A DNA stretch of 64,000 nt, taken from Cristatella mucedo. Its lineage: Eukaryota > Bryozoa > Phylactolaemata > Cristatellidae. The stretch lies in NCBI GenBank assembly GCA_009760855.2, contig WPIO01000046.1:198501-262500 (forward strand). Reading direction: 5' to 3'. The translations under genes and the position numbers were made by a program. The notes under the pieces were generated by a model. It had not been told where the DNA came from, ran no database searches, and saw only the letters and a program-made list of their open reading frames with translations. Positions 46,201 to 54,500 of the stretch are shown piece by piece. How positions within the stretch are numbered: position 1 is the first letter of the stretch; the number at the start of each line of letters is the position of its first letter.

Positions 46201-46885
46201 TTGTGGGCCATCCGGCCAGCGAAGATATTTTTCAGGGAATAACGGTGTTGATGTCACAGCACAAGGTTGCAGGCAACTCTTACACACTAATAAGTGTTGG
46301 ATTTACAAATATAACGCGTCACATCGAGATAAAAACCGTGCGTTTTCACCGTCTTTCACTGCTTTATAATCCTTGAATTTCCTCCCGCTTCTCAACCGAA
46401 AATACTGTCGTTACAACCTAAACTGCTTAACTGTTGCTCATACGTTAACGTTTACGATTGAAAAAGTTATTATGCATGGTATAAACCACAAAAATTGCGT
46501 CTTCTATCAGTCGTGAACTTGGCAGTGCCGTTTTTGATTTCAGTACATTTTCAGCAGCTCGTATTTGGCTGGTACTAATCTAGCTCCTTGCCAACTCCCA
46601 ATAATAACCGGCTACAGTAGAGACCCGCCTTTACGCAAGTACCAATTACGTACGATACGACAATTAAGACTTACATTCCAGACTGAATGACGGGAACGCC
46701 AGCTAAGCCGACCCTCTCCGAGAGCGCGCGCGATGAACTAGTACGGACGGATAAGCAAGCGGTCGCATAAGCAAGTACCGTCTATATAAGAACCCCATTA
46801 TGGCGTCAAGAAACTTGTCTAGCTTTCCTTCGTTCTGAAGTATTCCCATTAGCGCAGCATCATAGTGAGTTCTGCTGGGATCCAT
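28157..46885 (-). CDS. NUDCD3: NUDCD3 (NudC-like protein), complete seven-exon gene
   Basis: NUDCD3 is an Hsp90 co-chaperone with a CS (p23-like) domain that stabilises dynein intermediate chain and other clients. Exons on the minus strand are 46,779-46,885; 43,942-44,023; 41,016-41,178; 39,606-39,853; 34,254-34,433; 31,616-31,804; 28,157-28,282. They sum to 1,095 nt and join in phase to 364 codons plus TAA; human NUDCD3 is about 361 residues. Domain order is the N-terminal domain (YDAALMGILQNEG, FLYRRTDFF, LGFPPG), a variable linker, NPESHNGAVRDKYSW leading into the CS domain (about residues 195-285), then WW, DRQKKLGLPT and the C-terminal AWDAEGSPFKGQPFDP. The start ATG at 46,885 has a near-ideal context (GCTGCCATGG), and the reading begins M-D-P like the vertebrate M-E-P. 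Introns hold numerous LINE/SINE copies. Two ATTAAA motifs on the minus strand (27,915-27,920 and 27,894-27,899) could direct polyadenylation about 240 nt past the stop. Confidence 0.96.
28615..29905 (+). mobile_element. Tc1/mariner-like transposon, decayed and interrupted
   Basis: A Tc1-type terminal inverted repeat (CACTGCTAACCAAAAGTTTA) follows a TA at 28,612-28,640. Transposase remnants appear after a SINE (29,016-29,192): helix-turn-helix-like pieces (tgcaaggcagctgaagattt), then RTDESKRHSFGCD and VGRLHTIHGITNRYGYLDTG, CWQHDNDPKHTA, the second and third catalytic blocks of Tc1-like DDE transposases. Stops and frameshifts are present. The 3' end is cut off by another SINE at about 29,905. 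No right TIR is seen. Confidence 0.88.
29015..29192 (+). mobile_element. SINE-A with 6-bp target duplication, inside Tc1
   Basis: Best-preserved copy: A box TTGGCACACTAGG, B box GGTTCGAATCC, body GGTGATAGCCGTAAAGGCTC, tail AAAATCAGCTAGTAC. Flanked by TAAGGT on both sides (29,009-29,014 and 29,192-29,197), consistent with a target-site duplication. It splits the Tc1-like element. Confidence 0.92.
29905..30045 (+). mobile_element. SINE-B, truncating the Tc1-like element
   Basis: Plus orientation: GAGCTGGTTTGATCCAGCAG head, GGTCGTGGGCTCGAGC B box, then GAGATAAAGTTCTCTTGGGA and TGCTATACAAATGAATTATA tail. Begins where the transposase remnant stops. Confidence 0.85.
30130..30600 (+). mobile_element. 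Possible BEL/Pao-like retroelement fragment
   Basis: Plus-strand reading gives SLQVLDDSGASISPKTCRKL, resembling the DSGA active-site region of a retropepsin. About 300 bases on, in a shifted frame, comes YQDIDIPSLPAHRI, resembling the segment after the protease in BEL/Pao elements. Stops intervene. A tentative identification from short motifs. Confidence 0.33.
30940..31180 (+). repeat. Unclassified dispersed repeat, copy 1
   Basis: Shares TGTAGAAATTGTCACAACTT and CAGATCCCATTTCTAAC with 58,240-58,740 (TGTGGAAATCGTCAAAACTT, CAGATCCCATTTCTAAC) and, more loosely, with 38,560-38,840. No coding content or terminal repeats seen. Confidence 0.65.
31616..31804 (-). CDS. NUDCD3: NUDCD3 exon 6 (CS end and conserved helix)
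   Basis: 63 codons between TGTTCTTTAG and GTAAGC. NLEKVQERWWDCAF closes the CS domain (WW pair conserved), then MSDLDDEAQSKIEELMYNDR and QKKLGLPTTQE match the NudC-family post-CS segment. Confidence 0.96.
33107..33700 (-). mobile_element. Degenerate LINE-A segment
   Basis: On the minus strand MVQNPTARLVCRQWR and a frayed LTFTGFLSCIES recall the VQNSAARLVCRE...LADLHWLPV block. The upstream side resembles the copies at 26.7 and 36.9 kb. Heavily mutated. Confidence 0.5.
34254..34433 (-). CDS. NUDCD3: NUDCD3 exon 5 (CS domain)
   Basis: Exactly 60 codons, phase 0 at both ends, between TCTGTTTTAG and GTATGT. VPFFVKKGKDVNVLVTRRHL and the later DLPWDINKEESTWTLIPGD are the beta-sandwich core of a NudC-type CS domain (KGK...V; I..E.S.W.L..G). 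Confidence 0.96.
35223..35402 (-). mobile_element. LINE-A 3'UTR copy
   Basis: Well-preserved minus-orientation (TAA)n, hairpin (GATAAAGCGCCCTC...AGGCGCTTTACA) and about 100 bases of 3'UTR, in a NUDCD3 intron. Confidence 0.92.
35941..36005 (-). mobile_element. LINE-A hairpin end, minimal copy
   Basis: Only the TAATAATA tail and the hairpin (GATAAAGCGCTCTC... AGGCGCTTTG) are present, about 65 bases. Confidence 0.85.
36183..37075 (-). mobile_element. LINE-A copy interrupted by a SINE
   Basis: Minus-orientation LINE-A: hairpin half at 36,183-36,225, interrupted by a tRNA-derived SINE (36,262-36,431), then 3'UTR and degenerate RT C-terminus with recognisable CAGCTCCAGTTTTGCACTAA and AATTTTTAGCTC-type blocks to about 37,075. 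Confidence 0.8.
36262..36431 (-). mobile_element. SINE-A inserted in LINE-A
   Basis: Minus orientation, B box GGATTCGAAC on the plus strand, tail CTAGCTGATTTAACAGCCTC. Its two sides are LINE-A 3'UTR, so it is younger than that LINE copy. Confidence 0.9.
37612..37706 (+). mobile_element. LINE-A 3' end only
   Basis: Short plus-orientation copy: TTTGCAGCAAATGTAAAGCG, the hairpin and (TTA)n. It is among the least diverged tails in the window. Confidence 0.9.
37930..38425 (-). mobile_element. LINE-B 3' part
   Basis: Encodes VTLTHKACHCLAPSYLAELL and VDNKLAVPFLRLKTVGDRSF, highly similar to the C-terminal frame at 55.4-55.8 kb, and then a 3'UTR absent from that copy, ending at the TGTATCTCCATCTGTAACTC block. 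Confidence 0.92.
38560..38840 (+). repeat. Unclassified dispersed repeat, copy 2
   Basis: AACCGAAATAAGAAATGGAC matches AACCAAAATAAGAAATGAAC near 58,263, and GCAGAAATCATCATAACTTT matches the block shared with copies 1 and 3. Confidence 0.6.
39606..39853 (-). CDS. NUDCD3: NUDCD3 exon 4 (linker and CS-domain entry)
   Basis: 248 nt between TTATGTTTAAG and GTATTC. It enters with two bases completing Asp, reads an acidic linker, then LDQATFQANPESHNGAVRDK and YSWSQTIRDIDIRIK. Vertebrates have FQKNPDSYNGAVRENYTWSQ at this position. An internal AG 36 codons before the CS entry could be mistaken for the acceptor, but only the longer form restores phase with exon 3. Confidence 0.94.
39917..39965. repeat. 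(AC)n microsatellite
   Basis: AC tract with CTCTCAGAAACACT interruption, just upstream (minus strand) of NUDCD3 exon 4. Confidence 0.95.
41016..41178 (-). CDS. NUDCD3: NUDCD3 exon 3 (N-domain end and linker)
   Basis: Between CCTTTGTAG and GTAAAT on the minus strand. AYEKYESMARNSDKQ aligns with VFKTFDHMARQDDEK of vertebrate NUDCD3; a Ser/Gln-rich linker (QPVSSTDSSLPSSSQ) follows. It exits in phase 1. Confidence 0.92.
41322..41446. repeat. AT-rich (TTAAA)n-like tandem region
   Basis: GTGGCAGAATTAAAGATGACT occurs near 41,325 and again near 41,426, enclosing ATTAAATTAAAG-type repeats. Confidence 0.85.
41717..42025 (-). mobile_element. LINE-A copy, 3'UTR and RT end
   Basis: Minus orientation: TAATAATAA tail, hairpin, 3'UTR, then the RT end (LNSLPSSITTSSDLTTVKEK and LKAHLF). 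In a NUDCD3 intron. Confidence 0.9.
42095..42375. mobile_element. Possible MITE, same kind of left end as 10.1 kb
   Basis: Left end AAGGGCGGAGCCAGGGTTTT resembles the 10,096 element; the body has G-runs. The right end is unclear (GGCAATTGCCTTCCC near 42,375). Confidence 0.35.
43247..43400 (+). mobile_element. SINE-A-like copy, diverged
   Basis: CACTGCATCTTAGCCTAATG, GGGCTCGAGTGTCGCAACGA and a ruined tail follow the SINE order but with many changes. A second similar segment follows at 43,428-43,561 (GGATCTTAGCCCAATAGTAG ... AATCGGCTGG). Confidence 0.5.
43428..43561 (+). mobile_element. SINE-A-like copy, diverged
   Basis: Second of two adjacent same-orientation copies. It ends GTTGAATCGGCTGG, like the SINE-A tail. 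Confidence 0.5.
43942..44023 (-). CDS. NUDCD3: NUDCD3 exon 2
   Basis: 27 codons between ctgctgcag and GTACGT. The first base completes Arg, giving RRTDFFMLLKSKDGKLGFPP across the junction, the NUDCD3 N-terminal signature (KTDFY-LL....MGFPPG). It exits in phase 0. Confidence 0.95.
44720..44872 (-). mobile_element. SINE-B
   Basis: Plus-strand reading: TTTAGCACCCTAAGAGAACT, TGGTCTCTATTCAGGCGCTT, GGGGCTCGAGCCCGTGACCT, with a partly duplicated GACCTCGG(T/C)C segment, then CCACTGGGCCAAC. Confidence 0.85.
45050..45515 (-). mobile_element. Possible LINE linker fragment
   Basis: Two open stretches on the minus strand. CDFAEYSSNFFVGKIERIM resembles the endonuclease-to-RT linker of CR1/L2 LINEs (FxxFFxxKIxxIR). 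The upstream frame (45,237-45,518) has a plausible but unrecognised sequence (LQRLGQKSGFTVHGFTFEDC). In the first NUDCD3 intron. Weak. Confidence 0.35.
45938..45966. repeat. (AT)n palindromic tract
   Basis: GTAATATATATAAATATATA followed by more TA and TTAC; self-complementary. Confidence 0.95.
46779..46885 (-). CDS. NUDCD3: NUDCD3 exon 1 (coding start)
   Basis: Starts MDPSRTHYDAALMGILQNEG and ends GFLYR plus two bases, before the donor GTACTTG. Vertebrate NUDCD3 begins with the same YD-ALLGILQH-GN...FGFLYRKTDFY pattern. The frame is open for 24 codons upstream to another ATG (46,957), but the Kozak context and family length favour 46,885. Confidence 0.95.
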
Positions 46886-48340
46886 GGCAGCCGACGGGTG
46901 GGTCCTATCTATGACCTTCGAGAACTGCCGCAAACCCCCTTTAACTGTCCTTGACACTCGCGCGCCGATGCAACGTGAAGGCTGAAAAAGGGCACTCTCG
47001 GATCGTCATTAAATTGTGAAATGTTTATGCTTTTAATATGAATATCACTATTCTGATCGTAATAGTGACTTAATTATCATTCCAATTCATTATATAGAGG
47101 CATTTTAAGCCGACTACGTGACCACACCCCTCGAGCCCTGCAGACTCTGGACTCACGCTGGCCCAGGTAGCTAGCATTAAGTCTTGACTTTTTAACTTGC
47201 TGTAGACTTTATAGTATACCAACATAAATGATCCAGAATCCGACTTGTTTTCACGGTTCTCACATGTTTGTCTATAGCCTATTCACGTAAATTGTCTATG
47301 GCTACATAAACTTTTGTAGTCGCCATATTTTTCAGGACAATTAATATAAAAATGGTCTTAGTCGCTCTGGTGGAATTGATTCAATGTTGTATATTGCAAG
47401 GTTGTTCAGCATTTTTTAACAAAAAAAGCATACGAAGCCAATCGGCAACAATAGAAGATGATGTTTATTTAGTATAAGTTACTCAAGTATGTTCCGTACT
47501 ATATGTCTGTATTATTGATTGCTTACTTAATTTGCTAGGGGGTTGGACAGAATCTTTAAAAAACATTTATTATGTATTTGATGACTTAAAAAGATCACTA
47601 CTATCCAATTAGTGTCCAACTTGTAATTTTAAGGCCAATAACAACTTAATGTACTGCCTTGCAAAAATGTTTTTTTGATCATTTTCGGTGTGCCTGTTCC
47701 CCCAGATGTTCACCAGCTGCGTTTGTGAAATACAGTTGCAGATCTATGTGTGGCTTTGTTGCTCGTGTGTTTCACTCATACCTAGAAACAGAAACACTTC
47801 GAAGCTCGGCGACCCAGTGGCTTCACTACAGTAATCGAGAAAGACTTTCCTAAATACTGGCTGTCAAACCCAATAATAAGTCTGTAGCCACTGTCCAATG
47901 TGCCATTAGATTTTTGTATGTGGCATCTCAGGATTATTCTCTTTTTTTACCCTTACCTTCCGTGCAGTGGGATTGTTTCAGTACTGCCTGATTCACATAT
48001 TGATGTAAAGTGCAGAGGTAACATGTGGTTCAGGCAGAGTTTATACGTTGGATACACAACAATTGCGACATTCCCGCCTGATAACGACTGAATTATTATA
48101 TTTTAAACTGCTAATTCTAATTTATTCGTGCTTATCGCCGCAATATTTGATTTTCATAATGGCTTATATAACCCTTTCATTATATGGGAAAGTCTCGTCA
48201 ATAAACCTGGTAGCAGAGTTCTCATTTAAGAAAGTGAATACAATGAAGTAATACAGCTGATCCTTTCAAGATGATCCTGGTGGCTCAACGATGGCTCAAT
48301 ACACCTAGGGTTTATAGAAGTACCTAGCTCAGACAGCTCA
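46886..48340. other. Upstream flank of NUDCD3
   Basis: Immediately upstream of the NUDCD3 start (46,886-46,985) is a short CpG-containing stretch (GCGCGCGAG) without an obvious TATA box, plausibly the promoter/5'UTR. Farther out the sequence is AT-rich, with no gene or recognised repeat. Confidence 0.3.
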
Positions 48341-48384
48341 GATGTATCACGTTGATGACTTCACCTGCCCGAGACACACCTTAC

Positions 48385-48959
48385 GCCCCAAACGTCGCAG
48401 ATGCCACATCACACCACTTGTCGCCGATCTGCACTGGCTACCAGTCAAGCAACAGATCGACGTCAAAGTTTTGTCGCTCACTTTTAGGTCACTTCATTCT
48501 TTGGCTCTAGCCAATCTCTCAGATCTGCTCCACCACCAGGCTAAGTATCGTACCATCAGCTTTTCGGAATCCAACAGTTTACCAATACCTCGCACAAACC
48601 TCAAATCCTTTGGAGACCGTGCATTTAGTCTGTATGCTTCCAAAGCCTGGTACTCCCTCCAGACTTGCATCACATCCCCTGACTTGACCACATTTAAAAA
48701 GAACCTAAAAACACCTATTTAGGACAGCATTTAGTGGTGATTCGTCCTTGATGTGCTTATGCGTGCTGACACTGTGCATGCTGCCACTAACCACATTTGC
48801 ATGCTGACCCTGTGGATGTCACCCCTAACCATGTTATTCATCATATCATGATATTACTCACCACTCAATCGCGTTTCCCTTTGTAGCAAATGTAAAGCGC
48901 CTAGAAAGAGATTGAGTTCTCTGAGGGTGCTATATCAAGTGTATTATTATTATTATTAT
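48385..48959 (+). mobile_element. LINE-A copy, 5'-truncated
   Basis: Nearly open RT C-terminus (LVADLHWLPVKQQIDVKVLS; KAWYSLQTCITSPDLTTFKK), 3'UTR, hairpin and (TTA)n. In the interval between NUDCD3 and the ZDHHC gene. Confidence 0.92.
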
Positions 48960-49129
48960 TCTCCAGCTAATCTTCAAGAAGCAAGAGTTGGATGCACTTT
49001 GTTCCATTAAGGCCAAGAATTAAAATTAAGCAACTGGGACCATTCATAGGCATCGTTCATAAAATCTTAACCATAGAGAGCTAAGGCGTGGTAGCCGAAC
49101 GAACACCATTCATCCCTATGCTGATATCG

Positions 49130-49726
49130 ACACAGCCATGTTGTCACATCAAATCACTTCTCGCCGACCTGCACTGGCTCCAGTTAAGCAGCAGCATCAA
49201 CTCTCAGATTCAGTCACTCTCTTGTACACTCTCTTGTAGGTCCAGTCATTCTTTGGCTCCAGCCAACCTATCAGATCAACTCTTTCACCCGGCTTTGCAT
49301 CGTACCACCCGCTTTTCAGAATCTAATCATTTAGCCACGCCTCGTACTAAATGCGAATCCTTTGGAGTCCTAACCTTTAGTTCGTATGCTCCCAAAGCCT
49401 GTTACTCACTTCCGACTGGCATCACGACATCCCCTGACTCCATGGACATCTAAAGAGAAGCTAAAAGTGCATATTTTTAATAGCATTTAGTGTCCATATG
49501 AATCGTGCTTCGTGTGCCTATGCCTGCCGACACTGTGCATGTTACCACTAACCGTATTTGCATGCTGACCCTATGCATGTCACCTCTAACCACAATATGC
49601 TTGTTGTCATTGACCTTGTCTACAACTAATCATTCGATCATGTTTCCTTAGCAGCAAATGTGAATTGCCTAGAAGGTGGTTTGAGTTCTCTGAGGGCACT
49701 GTACAAACGTATTATTATTATTATTA
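49130..49726 (+). mobile_element. LINE-A copy, degenerate
   Basis: SLLADLHWL, a short internal duplication (SCTLSCRSSHSLAP), the RT end and a diverged hairpin (AGAAGGTGGTTTGAG) with (TTA)n. Lies about 170 bases after the previous copy. Confidence 0.88.
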
Positions 49727-50029
49727 ATTTTAACCACAGTTTTCATGTAATCCCGAATGTGATTTCATAGCTTTTTCATTTACCATGAGAGCACATTTTC
49801 TTTATCAAAAGTAAGGGCACAAATCAGAAAACATTTCCAGGCTTTTTTGCAGCACATTCTATCACAACATTTGTTTAAGTTTTTACTGACTTCTTCTACT
49901 CCAGCTTTTGCTTGCACAATAAGCTGCAATAATGTTGGAGGCCATCTGTAAAAGGTTGTCAACAGCACAACTCCCTGCACAGATTCTGATCGGCACTCCA
50001 AAAGTGGTAACTTCCGGCATCTGACAGCT

Positions 50030-50940
50030 ACGGTCAGAATTCGTTAAAATGTCTTTATATTTAAGACCAGATCATGCACCGAGAAGTCAATAAACATGTA
50101 GGCTAGAGTAACATATAGGCTGTGTAGTGCGTATTTGAAAAGAGTGATTTCGATCGTTGTGCTGGAGGACGGTAGCCACAAGGCTTATTTGTAACAAGTG
50201 CCACATGTGGAAAATGTACACTGCCACAATGTGACGTCAGCTCTCCATATCTTTCAGGTGGATATTTATTTACTCGAATTCTGCAGTGACGGGGGACCAC
50301 AGAGAAGTAGAAAACTCTGGTATCGTGTAGCAAACATAAAGCGACTGTCAACACGAATTGAACGACCGGTTACAAAATCAGGCAAGCTAATTATTCATGC
50401 AAGGAGGAAAGTCACAAGACAGAAAAAATTACATTAACATTAACTAACAGGAGATAAGCTATAACCAGCGAAGCCGTGACAGCAACCAACAATAGCACTG
50501 AAGCAAACTGAGTTGAGAGGCTAACAGAATAGCACATCGTAAGAAAACACTGAAAATTTAAAAAAAAAAAACTGCAAAAGATCAAAGACCGTCCACGAGC
50601 TGCCCAGCACGAATTATGCAACACAGCAAATAGGCACGGTAGAAACGTACAACAAACAGCACATGCAGTGAAGCTAGCTAAAATTGCAGGCTGCAGCTTG
50701 AACAGAGGAAAAACATTGATCGCGGCCACTACAGTAGTCGGTCGGCAAAATATCGTCCGCTGAACAAAAGGCCTGAGGAGAAAAAAAGATGAAGTCGCAC
50801 AGCGTGTCGCTGAAAAAATGGCTCGCACGACAAGGCACACGCTCAAACAAAGGAGAGGTGCAGCATGGCGTTCAGGGCGTAGCGGCGGCCTCAGCAAAGC
50901 GGCCTGAGCACAGCGCAAGCAGCCCAGAGGCTCGTCGGCG
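50030..50940 (-). other. 3' flank of ZDHHC13/17-like gene (presumed 3'UTR)
   Basis: No protein-coding pattern. Reading the minus strand, a canonical AATAAA lies at 50,270-50,265, about 670 nt after the stop; this is the best polyadenylation candidate. Open frames here on both strands look like chance. Confidence 0.4.
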
Positions 50941-51405
50941 CTACAAGAAGTCGGTCTTCACGAGCGTTCCTCGCACTAGAAACGAGTAAACGTTGGCCAG
51001 CTTCTCCTTGGCTGACAGGTCGCTCTCCGGCTCTCCGGGCTCCGGCTGAAACATGGAGCTGTATCCTCTTGAGAGAAGGTCCAGTGTGCGCACGAGATGG
51101 AGAAAAGTGAGCGGTAGAGAGACAACGCTGGCAGCGAAGGCGGCAATAATCCAGGCGTTGCCGAGGAAGTCGGCTAGCAAGGCACTCCAGAAGCCGCCAT
51201 TCGACGGATGCCGCCCGCTGTCATAGTACGTCGTGGCTAGGCTGCAGAAGAGCAGCTGCTGCGCAAAGACAATAATGCACAGCCAGACGAACTGCCGGCG
51301 GTTGGCCGAGCCGACGCAATTCATGCTGTAGGAGCAATGCTGGTCCACTTTGAAACAGCAGCGCTGGCATATACTGCAGTGCTTAGAAGGTTTCGTTCGA
51401 ACGAT
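50941..51405 (-). CDS. ZDHHC13/17-like last exon: DQHC domain and tail
   Basis: 155 codons including the TAG stop (50,941-50,943), after the acceptor TTTTTGCTGCAG. Begins IVRTKPSKHCSICQRC, then KVDQHCSYSMNCVGSANRRQ, two membrane helices (CIIVFAQQLLFCSLATTY; NAWIIAAFAASVVSLPLTFL) and a cytosolic tail ending LVKTDFL. Confidence 0.95.
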   Translation of the reverse strand: MVRTKPSKHCSICQRCCFKVDQHCSYSMNCVGSANRRQFVWLCIIVFAQQLLFCSLATTYYDSGRHPSNGGFWSALLADFLGNAWIIAAFAASVVSLPLTFLHLVRTLDLLSRGYSSMFQPEPGEPESDLSAKEKLANVYSFLVRGTLVKTDFL

Positions 51406-51529
51406 CTGCAGCAAAAAGAAATTCAGTGAAGAATTAGAGCACATACTTTGATGTCGAAAACACTACAGTAAGTTGAAGGGTCTCACTCTGCCCGCGAACC
51501 CAACAGTGCTGCTCGAGCCGCTGTTCCTT

Positions 51530-51591
<62 letters not shown>

Positions 51592-54500
51592 CTCCGGCGG
51601 ACATTTGTAGAGCCTCACTTCTGTCTTAGCCTTGTGTGAATGTACGCTGACGACAGCATGTGCCTAAATTGTCATTCCAGAGCAGTGAAACATAGTGCCA
51701 GCATTCTGTCATGAACCGCAACCTCGGGGATTGTCCCCCTCTTCCCTGCCCTGCCCATTCTGCCATGTTCCCCCTCCTCGGCGCATGCCCCTACCCTCTA
51801 CTCCTTCCTCCCCTAGCCGCTCTTCCATCCCCCATTGTGAGCGTGTGCGCACTCGTATTGCTGGATAGCAAACGACTTGAAGCACTCGAACACAACCAAA
51901 CTCAACAACGTTTAATCAACGACTCGACTGCAGAAGTTAATCTAACCGGAGCTTCCGCCGTCTGCGCCCAGGAACACTACGCTCCGATTGGCCCACCGTT
52001 CACCCAGTGTGATTCAGAAATTGGAAAGGCTGACGCTCCAAATTGGCTCTGCAAGCATATCTCCAGTTGAATCAGCTCGAAATCTAGGTGCCATGTTCCA
52101 AAGTGACCTCTCGTTAGACGACCACATCAGCTCCACAGTCAAGTCTGCCTACTTTCAGCTACATAACGTTGCTAAAATTCGGGCTTGTTTAGATAAGGAT
52201 ACTACATCTAAGTTGGTCCATGCATTTGTGACATCCCGTCTCGACTTCTGTAACTCACTGCTTGCTGGCCTACCGGCATGTGCAATCAAGCGATTACAGC
52301 TGGTGCAAAACTCCTCAGCTAGGCTTGTCTGTCGTGAGCGTCACAGTTGCCACAGCACACCCTTTCTTGCCGACCTGCACTGGCTCCCAGTCAAGCAACG
52401 CATCGACTTCAAGGTTTTGTCGCTCACTTTTAGCTCACTTCATTCTTTGTCTCCAGCCTATGTCTCAGATCTACTCCCCCACCAGGCCAAACATCGTACC
52501 ACCCGCTTTTCGGAATCCAACGGTTTACCAATACCTCTTACAAACCTCAGATCCTTTGGAAACCGTGCATTTAGTTCGTATGCTCCCAAAGCCTGGAACT
52601 CCCTCCCGACTTGCGTCACAGCATCTCCAGGCTTGACCACATTTAAAAAGAACTTAAAAACGCACCTATTTAGGACAGCATTTAGTGGGTCCGTGTGATT
52701 CGTCCTTCATGTACTTATGCATGCTGACACTGTGCATGCTGCCACTAACCACATTTGCATGCTGACCCTGTGCATGTCGCCCCTAACCATGTTATTCATG
52801 TGTATAAAGCATGATATTACTCACCATTCAATCACGCTTCCCTTTGCAGCAAATGTGAAGCGCCTAGAAAGAGATTGAGTTCTGAGGGCGCTTTATCAAG
52901 TGCATTATTATTATTATTATTATTATTATTATCATTATAAATGTCAATACGATATCACTTGCAGGAGACCCGCCCATCTACAATCACACACACACAGGCA
53001 ATTAAGTACCTGGAATGTGTGATTGTTCTGATACGGCTTCATCGAGGAGCGACCTTTCCGTTCTGAAGTCAGCACTTTGTAAAACAAATTATGCCTCACT
53101 ATATGGCTATATCGTCGAGCTTAGGCCTGATACAAAAGATGCACAAAATCGACCCATTTAAATTTAAAAAGACTGCTATTTTTTAAAGTCCACGAGCGTA
53201 TGAATGACTCATTATGTGTCCATCTCTCGTGGACTCTGCATGTGGCCTTCTCGGCAGAAGCTGCAGTGACCCAGTGCCGAAGACCCAGGAGCATTCGATG
53301 AAGGGATGATGATGCAAGCACTATACAAGTCAAAAAATTTTTTAACTTGTCTGTTTTGTCATGGATTGGTCCAGTCAGTCGCCTTATCAAAGCCACAGTG
53401 CAGCACTATTGAATGACTTTGACCAGCAGGTGAGAAACAATTCAAGACATCTACAGTAGAAGTGTGACACATTCTCCCCTTTCCATTCTCCCCTATTTAT
53501 CCGTCCTTACAAGCCGACCAGCAGCCCAATTATTGACATCAGCTGATGGTTCTTTGAATAGGCCTATGGGTCTTCTTGGGCATCGTCCATAGGTAAAGAA
53601 TAGCACCTCACGGTGCAAGAAAACACCAAGAGGAGGGCATGGACGAGTGTGCGGTCGGCCATGGCATGATAGGGTCAGTCTCTGGTTGTGCTACCGATGG
53701 TAAGCAATTACTCTCACAGATGCTTGGACCAAGTATCTCAAAATTTTGCGGCCATGTGAGCAATGCATTTTGCTTCGGATGTGCTTGTCAAACCTGAGGC
53801 CCTAAGACTTTTGGCTGACACCAGCTATTTAACCGAGAGCTCAAGGTCTGTAGAAAAGACTTGAGGATAGAGCCAAGGGATGAGACGGAAAGATGAGACG
53901 GATGGGGAGATGGAGGCTGAACAACAAGAGAGTGCTGCATCTTGTTCAAACTCGGGAAAGGCGTCTCATACAAAAACCCCAAAGCCATGTCCACCCTATG
54001 CCCTTTGCACCTCAACGAGAGGCCTTTCCCGATGTGATGTGATCATTCGGAGACATGCACGGCTAGTGTAAGCCCAAGCATGCTAGGTAAGACGCTGTGG
54101 TGTGTTGAGTCCAACAACAACTAGTGTGCCAAGATCAATAACAGCAAACGACCAGTCCACAAAGAGGCCACGGGTATGGGTCTGTTGGACGTATTACATA
54201 GATGCCAACTTCGATCAAGGGCCCACCAGAGTGTGAGAAAGAGTTCAAAGTTCGCCCTACAAGCGGCAACACTAACAGCACTTGTCGCTACAGCAGCAGC
54301 AGGAACGACAACATCTGAAATGGATGTGTGGCTCAAAGAGCCTTATCGATGCTCCCTCAGTACAGCAGTAGAAGTCGGCATCGCGATTTTATTTGCTCGA
54401 GCGCAAAGTTACACAGCACCTTTTGGGCAAGCACACCGGCGAGGCAACTGGTCGTCTCTGAAAGCCATGGCGGCTATAGAAGCGCCATAAAAATGCCGGC

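Noticed and set aside
54176-54490. 104-codon plus-strand frame
   Set aside because: Ala/Thr-rich composition, no domain, and antisense to an intron of the ZDHHC-like gene.
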